From a virus, in the IMG/VR virus record IMGVR_UViG_3300009011_000001, positions 1-64,000 of that record: a DNA stretch of 64,000 bases, one strand, 5' to 3'. The notes beneath the pieces are model-generated. The model was not told the DNA's origin, did no database searches, and was given only the letters and a program-made list of their open reading frames with translations. Every line of letters begins with the position of its first letter. The stretch's first letter is position 1. A program made the position numbers and the translations under genes. Shown here one piece after another: positions 58,432 through 64,000 of the stretch.

Positions 58432-59436
58432 ATGACCTCCGGCCAATTGATTCAGTCGAAAACTCGCAGTGTGACCTTCTACGCCTGTGGCGGTCCTGGC
58501 GCCAATTTGCTGCGCACTCATCGCGAAGATCATCCTCTGGCTAACGCCTCGGCGATTGCTGATGAGAAGTACTGCTTCATCGACACCAGTATTGCCAACC
58601 TGGCTGGCGTCACTCTGGAAGACACTTACGTTCTGGAAGGTCTCGACGGCTCGGGTTCCGATCGCCCTCGTAACGCCAAAGCGATCAAGGAAGCCATGCC
58701 GGCCATCCTGAACAAGTTCAAGCCAGGCGACATCAACATCGTTCTGTTCAGCGCCGCTGGCGGTACCGGTTCGACTGCAGGTCCAATCCTGATCGAAGAA
58801 CTGCTGAAGGCCGGTAAGAAAGTGTTCGCAATCATCAGCGGTGCTCACGGCACCCTGAAGGCAACTGCAAACACCATCGCTACCCTGACCGGTCTGGAAG
58901 GCACCGTCAAACGTGTCAACCGTCCGGTGGTCATGTCGTATCGCGAAAACGATCCGACCAAGAACAATGCCGCCAACAACGTCGTTGCTCTGATGACCAT
59001 GTCGGCCCTGTCTCTGCTGTGCTCCGGCAAGAACATCCAGCTGGACGGCGCAGATATCGGCAACCTGGTCGACTATCCTGCTGTGACTCACTTCCCGGCT
59101 TCTCTGGCCATGCTCGACGTGTACGTCAACGAAGATCAACTGATCAACGAAGCCACCAGCGCTATCGCTCACCTCGCTCTGCTGAAGAACGAAGATGCGG
59201 TAATGCCGGCGATCAACCCAGCCTACGGCAAGTATGGCTACCTGCCAGCAGAAGCTGCTGAACGTTACAAAGAGTCTTTCCACTATGTGGTCAGCAACTC
59301 TCGCCTGAAAGGCGTCCTGGAAAAGCTGCTCCAGCGTCGTGAAGAGCTCGAGTCAGCTCAAGCCGTGATTGAGCGCCAAACCAGCCTGTCGACGCCGAAC
59401 GTGAAGATCGACGAAGACACCGGCCTGGTGTTCTAA
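58432..59436 (+). CDS. phuZ: Phage tubulin/FtsZ-family GTPase (PhuZ-like)
   Basis: A 334-residue protein, ATG 58432. The tubulin signature is present: CGGPGAN near the N-terminus and GGTGSTAG at residues 110-117, the phosphate-binding G-box. Further family-like segments are NNAANNVVALMTMS and the acidic C-terminal tail (VKIDEDTGLVF), which in PhuZ contacts the next subunit. In phiKZ-like phages PhuZ forms a dynamic spindle that centres the phage nucleus and carries capsids to it. Length is close to known PhuZ proteins. Codon use is strongly biased, fitting high expression. Preceded by a 62-nt divergent gap; followed by a hairpin. Confidence 0.9.
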   Translation: MTSGQLIQSKTRSVTFYACGGPGANLLRTHREDHPLANASAIADEKYCFIDTSIANLAGVTLEDTYVLEGLDGSGSDRPRNAKAIKEAMPAILNKFKPGDINIVLFSAAGGTGSTAGPILIEELLKAGKKVFAIISGAHGTLKATANTIATLTGLEGTVKRVNRPVVMSYRENDPTKNNAANNVVALMTMSALSLLCSGKNIQLDGADIGNLVDYPAVTHFPASLAMLDVYVNEDQLINEATSAIAHLALLKNEDAVMPAINPAYGKYGYLPAEAAERYKESFHYVVSNSRLKGVLEKLLQRREELESAQAVIERQTSLSTPNVKIDEDTGLVF

Positions 59437-59452
59437 TCACACCGTGACATAG

Positions 59453-59472
59453 CGAGGCGGGAAACCGCCTCG
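59453..59472 (+). terminator. Hairpin after phage tubulin gene
   Basis: CGAGGCGG-GAAA-CCGCCTCG, 8-bp stem with a GAAA loop, 16 nt after the stop at 59436, followed by TTTATGCC. The stem sequence is nearly that of the minus-strand hairpin at 14079. Confidence 0.75.
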
Positions 59473-59506
59473 TTTATGCCGTCCTATAACTGAAAGGCAA
59501 TAGAAA

Positions 59507-59740
59507 ATGGAAGCAACGTTACTGTTCAAATGTGATCGCTGCAACAACGTCGACCACATGAAAGCCACCGGTCCATCCGGCACCGGTCAGATGCTCTGCC
59601 ATCGCTGCCAGCATGGCGAGTGGCACGATCAATTCCCAGAAGAACAATACGACTCGTCGTTGCACGACGTGTTCAATGCACCAGCAGGTGCGTCGGCATC
59701 GCCATCGTTCCTCGGCGGTCCAGCCTTCCAGGTCGATTAG
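59507..59740 (+). CDS. 77-residue double-CxxC (zinc-binding-like) protein
   Basis: ATG 59507 with AAGG. CDRC at residues 9-12 and CHRC at 31-34, with a His-containing HGEWHDQFPEE after the second pair. This is a small treble-clef or ribbon-like zinc site, followed by a Gly/Ala/Ser tail. It resembles the 55-residue CxxC protein at 48013 in plan only. It is probably transcribed with or just after tubulin. A partner or regulator role is inference. Confidence 0.76.
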   Translation: MEATLLFKCDRCNNVDHMKATGPSGTGQMLCHRCQHGEWHDQFPEEQYDSSLHDVFNAPAGASASPSFLGGPAFQVD

Positions 59741-59762
59741 AACAAAAAGGACTTTGGGGGAT

Positions 59763-59784
59763 TAGGGGGCTTAAACGCCCCCTA
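59763..59784 (+). terminator. Hairpin before the right-end gene array
   Basis: TAGGGGGC-TTAAAC-GCCCCCTA (8 bp), followed by CTGCTAAATCTTTCTTTTTG. It separates the CxxC gene from the 59891 promoter-like motif and the tandem array. Confidence 0.78.
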
Positions 59785-59890
59785 CTGCTAAATCTTTCTT
59801 TTTGATGTGGTAGTGAGGGTCATTACGTTAAAGTTTGTCAGATAGCTTTGTAGACCCATTCAGATAGTATCTTATCACAGTAAGGCCAAA

Positions 59891-59905
59891 TACTGTGGTA
59901 ATTAA
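59891..59905 (+). promoter_or_regulatory. Promoter-like motif TACTGTGGTAATTAA before tandem array
   Basis: Same word as at 5231 with one extra G, 14 nt before ATG 59920, and again followed by GAGCATTTA in the leader. It lies at the head of the whole right-end array. Confidence 0.5.
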
Positions 59906-59919
59906 CCGAGAGCATTTAC

Positions 59920-60300
59920 ATGAAAGCTACTCTGATTGATGTAAATCCAATTCTGGAACGACTCAGCAAACGTGAAGGAGTTGGCTTCAATGCTCCAGTG
60001 ATGGAGAGCTGGGTTGCGCGCACTTACGGAAGGCGTTGGGATGTCCAGTGTGTTAGCAGTCGATTGCTTCACGACTTCGGTGCCTCTAAGGGCGGATCGT
60101 TCGAACAGCTCTCGTTCGCCAAGTCGATGGACACCCTGGGTTACGACCTGATCGGTGCTTTGCCCGCTCCGGGTGAGTTCAAGATGCCATTGAACGGCGG
60201 TAAGAGTCCGACGTTTTTGGTGCATTTGTCGGATGAAGGGTTTTTAGTGATCGGAGATCCAAATGAAGTTAACCGCCATCGGAGAGACCCGAGTAATTGA
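59920..60300 (+). CDS. Tandem-array paralog 1
   Basis: A 126-residue protein, ATG 59920. It begins with a strand of the form hhhD (KATLIDVNPILERL) and has near its end a PTFLVHLSDEGFLVIGD segment, the C-terminal beta-hairpin (hydrophobic strand, D/E-G turn, hydrophobic strand) found in the other members. A few extra residues (NEVNRHRRDPSN) overlap the next gene by 38 nt. Function unknown; see findings for the family pattern. Most basic and probably most expressed member. Confidence 0.76.
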   Translation: MKATLIDVNPILERLSKREGVGFNAPVMESWVARTYGRRWDVQCVSSRLLHDFGASKGGSFEQLSFAKSMDTLGYDLIGALPAPGEFKMPLNGGKSPTFLVHLSDEGFLVIGDPNEVNRHRRDPSN

Positions 60301-60706
60301 TTTCAGCGAGGTAGTTCGCTGGACCATCAAGAACATCCAGCGGAATCTTCCCGATCTACGAGTCAATGAAGATGCGGTTGAAGCGACGGTCGCTGATATT
60401 GTGGACCGTACGCTCACGATCCAGATGAAGTGGACAAAGGTCATGCGGTACGAGCCAGAAGAAGATTACATGGTGCGGATGGGTGCTCGTGCGCATCCAG
60501 AAGGCTGGCTCTTTATCCAAGACGTTATCGAAGAGACACTTGCGTTCCTACAGACGTTTCTTACATTACCGACGTGGAACATCGTGTCAATGCGCATCTC
60601 CGGTAGCTTTGCCCACATTGAACTATGTGAAGATTTCCGAATAAAAGACTGGATGGAAAAACATGCTAAGGAATATGGAGTTCATAACGCAAACAAACGG
60701 TGGTAA
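60263..60706 (+). CDS. Tandem-array paralog 2
   Basis: A 147-residue protein, ATG 60263 with GGAG, overlapping the previous gene by 38 nt. Family pattern: N-terminal strand TRVIDFSEVV, a helical centre (VNEDAVEATVADIVDRTLTI), and a C-terminal hairpin NIVSMRISGSFAHIELCED. A tail (RIKDWMEKHAKEYGVHNANKRW) runs past the hairpin into the next gene. Unknown function. Confidence 0.73.
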   Translation: MKLTAIGETRVIDFSEVVRWTIKNIQRNLPDLRVNEDAVEATVADIVDRTLTIQMKWTKVMRYEPEEDYMVRMGARAHPEGWLFIQDVIEETLAFLQTFLTLPTWNIVSMRISGSFAHIELCEDFRIKDWMEKHAKEYGVHNANKRW

Positions 60707-61268
60707 ACGGTTTGCTACGCTTGACATTGAAAGTCAAGTGAAAGAAATGAAGAAGTTCCTGACCAGCCGCTGGGATGATCCATTTCGTCCTCGGCAGTTA
60801 GCTTACAAGATGATCAAAGAAATCATCAACCACATCGTCCGTCAATCCAATGAATCTCTCCTAACCATTGCAAAGAGGTACTCTAAAGACTCAGCCGAAT
60901 ACTACTCCCTGCTGCCTTATGTAGCCCGGTTTGACCACGACTTCCGAAGCGCATTGCATGAACTCGCTGGCGACGATAACGTGATCGGTAACGTTGAGTT
61001 CTCCGAAGACAGCGCACTCATGGTTGTTGAAATATTTTCGTTGGAAACCAATCATGGACAAACCAGATTCGACCACTACATTGACGGTCTGCGAGACGAA
61101 GGAGTCTACATCCACCGAGATGTCGAAAAGCTCCTCCAAGAGTGGAAGTCCACAGACCAAAGATTTCATTTTCGACATCAGGGCACTGGACTTAGGAACC
61201 TTAGCCGACAAGCTGCTGATCTCCCCGGATCTCTTGCTGAAAGCAACATTGAACTACCTTCTCTTTGA
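60663..61268 (+). CDS. Tandem-array paralog 3, with extended overlapping tail
   Basis: A 201-residue protein, ATG 60663. Family pattern: KRFATLDIESQVKEM strand-helix start, helices, and the hairpin GNVEFSEDSALMVVEIFSLE. After about residue 130 the frame goes on for some 70 codons. Roughly the first 35-40 (TRFDHYIDGLRDEGVYIHRD) look protein-like. The last ~40 lie over the conserved N-terminal strand of the next paralog and look less constrained. Either a genuine long overlap or a frameshift near 61150-61160 is possible. Confidence 0.64.
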   Translation: MLRNMEFITQTNGGKRFATLDIESQVKEMKKFLTSRWDDPFRPRQLAYKMIKEIINHIVRQSNESLLTIAKRYSKDSAEYYSLLPYVARFDHDFRSALHELAGDDNVIGNVEFSEDSALMVVEIFSLETNHGQTRFDHYIDGLRDEGVYIHRDVEKLLQEWKSTDQRFHFRHQGTGLRNLSRQAADLPGSLAESNIELPSL

Positions 61269-61500
61269 CGATTGCACCGATTGGCAAAGAATGGGCGAGA
61301 AGTTCTCCCAGGATCCGGCTGAAATGATTCCGCTAAGCTACCATCTGGATCAGTGGTGGATGGAGAAAGCAGAAATGATGAATGATCTGTTCGCAGACCT
61401 CATCGCAGCTCGGCCGTTTAAATGGAAGCGGGTATTCGTGTGCGAAGATGAGTTCGCCAAGATTGTAGTCACATCACTCGAGAAAGATCCATGGCCCTAA
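61054..61500 (+). CDS. Tandem-array paralog 4
   Basis: A 148-residue protein. ATG 61054 with GGA about 9 nt upstream is the best start in frame; the open frame extends to 60994. The first ~35 residues are Ser/Thr/Lys-rich and overlap paralog 3. Then the family strand KDFIFDIRALDLGTLADKL, helices, and the hairpin KRVFVCEDEFAKIVVTSLEK. If a frameshift joins it to paralog 3, the true start would be lost; the paralog pattern favours separate genes. Confidence 0.66.
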   Translation: MDKPDSTTTLTVCETKESTSTEMSKSSSKSGSPQTKDFIFDIRALDLGTLADKLLISPDLLLKATLNYLLFDDCTDWQRMGEKFSQDPAEMIPLSYHLDQWWMEKAEMMNDLFADLIAARPFKWKRVFVCEDEFAKIVVTSLEKDPWP

Positions 61501-61832
61501 AGACCTTCTTAATTGATCTGGTCGAAGCAAGACTCCCCCAAGAGTTCGGTTTCCCGGATCTGGGGGTCGACGGGGAAGTCTTGTTCAACATGATGGTTAA
61601 GGCATCCATTTGGGAAGAGGACATCATCTTCGACCTACGCTCATGGCTGTGTGATCAGAATTACTTCAGCCAAGGCGATCAGATCCTCGACCAGTTCTGG
61701 ACGTTCCGGATTTTCATCTGGGACGTCATCAAGCATCAGAACAAAGGCATGCCGATTAACTTTGGCAAGCTGGATTCAACTCAGATACTGGACAATCAGT
61801 TCGGCATCATCAACATCAAACTACCGGAGTAG
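61491..61832 (+). CDS. Tandem-array paralog 5
   Basis: A 113-residue protein, ATG 61491 overlapping the previous stop by 10 nt. Strand KTFLIDLVEARLPQEF, helices rich in Trp/Phe, and a C-terminal hairpin (FGKLDSTQILDNQFGIINIKL). A compact, clean member of the family, useful as a length reference. Function unknown. Confidence 0.76.
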   Translation: MALKTFLIDLVEARLPQEFGFPDLGVDGEVLFNMMVKASIWEEDIIFDLRSWLCDQNYFSQGDQILDQFWTFRIFIWDVIKHQNKGMPINFGKLDSTQILDNQFGIINIKLPE

Positions 61833-61837
61833 CCTCA

Positions 61838-62251
61838 ATGGCAAGAGCACCAGCGCCTGAGAGGAAATCGGTTATCCTCGACGTCAGGAGCGATATCGCA
61901 GAATCAATAATCCGTCTGGGAGACTATCTTCCGCCAACGGAACGACACCACTTCATCTCTTCTTCTGTAAGCATCATGCTGGCAGGTGTCATGCTTGATG
62001 ATAACAACAGCACTGCGTTAGATGCCATGGATCGACTGGTGTCTGACACAGGGCTGGCTCAGCCATCTCAGTCCGCAGGGCTGCTTGGCGAAATGCTTGT
62101 ACTTAACAACGTATTCCGCAGTAGTTATAAGCATCACGACGGTATTCTGGACGAACTTGAGCAGCTAATGCCCAACGACCCCCGCTGCAATATCGAGGAA
62201 GTTTTCAACGTGGAGTTCTCTCCCGATGGGAATTTTCTGAGGATACGTTAG
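61838..62251 (+). CDS. Tandem-array paralog 6
   Basis: A 137-residue protein, ATG 61838 with GGAG. Short unstructured start (MARAPAPER), then KSVILDVRSDIAESIIRL, helices, and the hairpin VFNVEFSPDGNFLRIR at the very end. The hairpin ends the protein, as in most members. Overlaps the next gene by one base. Confidence 0.76.
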   Translation: MARAPAPERKSVILDVRSDIAESIIRLGDYLPPTERHHFISSSVSIMLAGVMLDDNNSTALDAMDRLVSDTGLAQPSQSAGLLGEMLVLNNVFRSSYKHHDGILDELEQLMPNDPRCNIEEVFNVEFSPDGNFLRIR

Positions 62252-62643
62252 TGCCAGCATACATCATCGACATAGACCTTCCGGCGATCAGCGACCTTGA
62301 GTTGGTCGCTGATCGTCTTATGCACCTGCAGGAATATGAGGAAGAAACTCGAGAGGTTGCGATGACCGATGTTACAGACGCTTTGTTGCATTATTGGTTG
62401 CTCGCAGACTTTGACAGACTGAACCTCTTGCTTGACGACATCAGGGCCGACCGGCCAGGATTCAGGGATCATGAGATCTTTGAAGCTTTTGAACGTCTGG
62501 CCAATCCCTTGAAAGCAGGATACCGCCAACTTAACAGTAGCTCTAAAGCCATTCAGCGCGAACTGCTTGAGGTCGATGAAATCATCACCTACGAAGTGAA
62601 AGTTGACAAGAACTTTAGAACTATTGGGTTCTCTATTTATTGA
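62251..62643 (+). CDS. Tandem-array paralog 7
   Basis: A 130-residue protein starting at GTG 62251 (TAGTG overlap), with GAGG upstream. Strand PAYIIDIDLPAISDLEL, a long acidic helix (QEYEEETREVAMTD), helices, and the C-terminal hairpin TYEVKVDKNFRTIGFSIY. Clean family member. Confidence 0.74.
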   Translation: MPAYIIDIDLPAISDLELVADRLMHLQEYEEETREVAMTDVTDALLHYWLLADFDRLNLLLDDIRADRPGFRDHEIFEAFERLANPLKAGYRQLNSSSKAIQRELLEVDEIITYEVKVDKNFRTIGFSIY

Positions 62644-62652
62644 GGAGCTGTC

Positions 62653-62973
62653 ATGGAGTCAGCGCAGAACAAGTTCATTTTCGATACGCCCAAAGATGGT
62701 GGACTTAATCTTGAAATGCTCCAAAAGACTATTGCCTTCTTCGCCACAGAGCTGAACGATCAAAACCAATTCCTCAGCGACTATCAGTATACGTTTTTGA
62801 GGGAGTCCTTCGGTGCTAATTCAAAGGCCATTGAGGACGTCTGCAACAAAGCCCTGGACATTTTGGAATATAGTGGCGTCATGAGAGAATTGATCGTGCC
62901 CGGTCAAATCCTTAATGATGTAAGCTGCGATCTGAACGAAGACTGCGGTAGAATAATCTTGGAGTGGTTATGA
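62653..62973 (+). CDS. Tandem-array paralog 8
   Basis: A 106-residue protein, ATG 62653 with GAGGAG. Strand NKFIFDTPKDGGLNLEML, helices, and the hairpin LNDVSCDLNEDCGRIILEWL at the end. The shortest member. Overlaps the next gene by 4 nt. Confidence 0.74.
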   Translation: MESAQNKFIFDTPKDGGLNLEMLQKTIAFFATELNDQNQFLSDYQYTFLRESFGANSKAIEDVCNKALDILEYSGVMRELIVPGQILNDVSCDLNEDCGRIILEWL

Positions 62974-63335
62974 ACGCATTAGCCAAGGTAGATAAAGATA
63001 CGGTGTTCCTGATCGAAGAGAACGCCTTCAACCGATTCAAGACCAAGGAAGAAATGATGGGTCATCTCGCCATCCTACGTGGCATGGCTGAACAGATCAC
63101 CGAGAGCGTACCCGTCAGTCTGGAGATTGCCATCTGGCCATCGACCGACCTGTTCCTTATGGGACACCCTGCGAAGTCCCCTGTTAGAACCTTGTACTCT
63201 GTACTTTCAGAAGTCCTCGCTTCTTCAGGATTCTCGATAGGGGTGCTCATGACCCTTGAGGTTGAGAACCATGAACCATACGACACCACCGCCATCAGGG
63301 TGGAAGGCCGCTACAGAATCTTTACCGTCCACTAA
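62970..63335 (+). CDS. Tandem-array paralog 9
   Basis: A 121-residue protein. ATG 62970 with GGAG immediately upstream is chosen over GTG 62964. N-terminal DTVFLIEENAFNRF, helices, and an end (LEVENHEPYDTTAIRVEGRY, then RIFTVH) that fits the hairpin with a longer turn. More diverged than the others. Overlaps the next gene by 65 nt. Confidence 0.72.
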   Translation: MNALAKVDKDTVFLIEENAFNRFKTKEEMMGHLAILRGMAEQITESVPVSLEIAIWPSTDLFLMGHPAKSPVRTLYSVLSEVLASSGFSIGVLMTLEVENHEPYDTTAIRVEGRYRIFTVH

Positions 63336-63765
63336 TGTCCATGTAGAGCGCTTCCTCTTTGATATCACGAAGGAGGTCAGCGCATTCGTGGACAACTCTG
63401 ACTATGGGGTAGAGGACTTAACTTACGATGTTCCGCGAATCGTAGCTTACTTCCAATTCGCCACAACCGACGTCGAGCTGTTAGCGGAGTATTTCTGGAC
63501 AAAGTACATTGCCGGTACGCCGAAGGATTCGATCATTCTTGCGTCACAGGCCGATAAGCAATTGTACCCGGATATGAACGAACAGTTTGAATCACAAGGA
63601 ATTGTGAAAGCCGACATTGTCGGCATAGACGTCGATTATACGGAGCATTCAACTAAAGGCCTTATCGAATGTTTTGTATTTGTCAGAGCCAAAGTTCGGA
63701 GTAAACCAGATGGTCTACCAGCGGGTAGTGGGCTTTTGCCCCGACTTAGTCACAAGGATCGATGA
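63271..63765 (+). CDS. Tandem-array paralog 10
   Basis: A 164-residue protein. ATG 63271 is taken because of a GAG site; the first ~28 residues overlap paralog 9. Family strand ERFLFDITKEVSAFV, helices (DVELLAEYFWTKYIAG), and the hairpin GIDVDYTEHSTKGLIECFVF with a longer turn. A basic tail follows (KVRSKPDGLPAGSG) that overlaps the next gene. Function unknown. Confidence 0.72.
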   Translation: MNHTTPPPSGWKAATESLPSTNVHVERFLFDITKEVSAFVDNSDYGVEDLTYDVPRIVAYFQFATTDVELLAEYFWTKYIAGTPKDSIILASQADKQLYPDMNEQFESQGIVKADIVGIDVDYTEHSTKGLIECFVFVRAKVRSKPDGLPAGSGLLPRLSHKDR

Positions 63766-64000
63766 GCTCGTAGCCGAGAAATTCGAATACGAGTATTTTG
63801 ATGATCCGATCAGTGATGCCAGAGCTGAGATGATTCGTGAGATGGACAGCTACTGGTACCGCCGGCAGCTTTTCGAGGCCTTTGGTGGCATCAATCACGT
63901 TGCTCTGCTCCGCAATGAATTGCAAGAGCTTGCTAAGGTCGTTGAGGGCCACGAGCTCCTTGAGGCATGTTGTCTCATGTATCGTCCATTCATCCTGCAC
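63710..64000 (+). CDS. Probable tandem-array paralog 11, partial (runs off right edge)
   Basis: An open frame of at least 97 codons from ATG 63710 with GGAG about 8 nt upstream. It starts MVYQRVVGFCPDLVTRIDEL, the family's strand-helix opening in weaker form (no Asp after the strand), followed by acidic helices. The end and the diagnostic hairpin lie outside the window. The minus-strand ORF over the same bases is a shadow. Confidence 0.65.
   Translation, partial: MVYQRVVGFCPDLVTRIDELVAEKFEYEYFDDPISDARAEMIREMDSYWYRRQLFEAFGGINHVALLRNELQELAKVVEGHELLEACCLMYRPFILH

Noticed and set aside
63746-64000. Minus-strand ORF at the right edge
   Set aside because: Shadow of the plus-strand partial gene from ATG 63710, which has a ribosome site and continues the tandem array.

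Overview
The window is one stretch of a tailed jumbo bacteriophage of the phiKZ-like type (nucleus-forming group, now often called Chimalliviridae), most probably infecting Pseudomonas. The case rests on a combination found together only in that group: a multisubunit-type phage RNA polymerase (split beta-prime fragment plus one-piece beta), a phage tubulin (PhuZ type), a giant ~2,235-residue virion protein with a lytic transglycosylase domain next to the polymerase genes, a GHP-type prohead protease, and contractile-tail sheath, tube and large-terminase genes. The base composition looks close to 50-52% GC by eye. I saw no tRNA genes, insertion sequences or CRISPR arrays. Host and species are inference; I did no database search.

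Layout: 1-1.24 kb, end of a minus-strand gene that runs off the left edge. 1.35-2.27 kb, a spanin-like pair (inner-membrane coiled-coil protein, then a small lipoprotein). 2.3-4.25 kb, RNase H and a small gene. 4.3-5.16 kb, a minus-strand helical protein. 5.27-12.05 kb, a RecA/UvsX-like ATPase followed by small unknown genes, with one convergent minus-strand gene at 8.95-9.43 kb. 12.09-20.81 kb, two large minus-strand virion genes including the 2,235-residue transglycosylase protein. 20.88-32.87 kb, a plus-strand block with RNA polymerase beta-prime fragment, RNA polymerase beta, three unknown or structural genes, prohead protease and two paralogous internal-head-type proteins. 32.99-35.95 kb, a cluster of small genes, several with their own copy of one promoter-like motif. 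36.06-38.99 kb (minus), tail tube and tail sheath. 39.13-46.65 kb (plus), three virion-type proteins and the terminase large subunit. 46.69-47.91 kb (minus), a conserved unknown. 48.0-57.47 kb (plus), many small unknown genes, including a 55-residue double-CxxC protein and a 33-residue membrane microprotein. 57.53-58.37 kb (minus), an unknown. 58.43-59.44 kb, the phage tubulin. 59.5 kb, a double-CxxC protein. 59.92-64.0 kb, a tightly packed tandem array of about eleven small genes that appear to be highly diverged copies of one fold, running off the right edge.

How the genes work together: the beta/beta-prime genes beside the prohead protease and giant transglycosylase protein match, from memory, the phiKZ virion-polymerase neighbourhood. 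There a packaged polymerase is injected to start early transcription, the protease matures the head and its internal proteins, and the transglycosylase protein helps tail penetration. TerL with sheath and tube form the packaging and tail module. PhuZ positions the phage nucleus. Transcription units are bounded by hairpins. Many share an outer stem (CATACAG...CTGTATG), and convergent gene ends usually carry one palindromic hairpin. A bipartite motif (TTTAA, about 10 nt, then TCACACATTRCT) precedes at least five units and is a good candidate for a phage-specific promoter.

The most novel points are the diverged paralog array at the right end, the TCACACATT promoter family (including one copy pointing antisense into a gene upstream of the tubulin), the shared-stem hairpin family, and several genes too short for usual gene calling.
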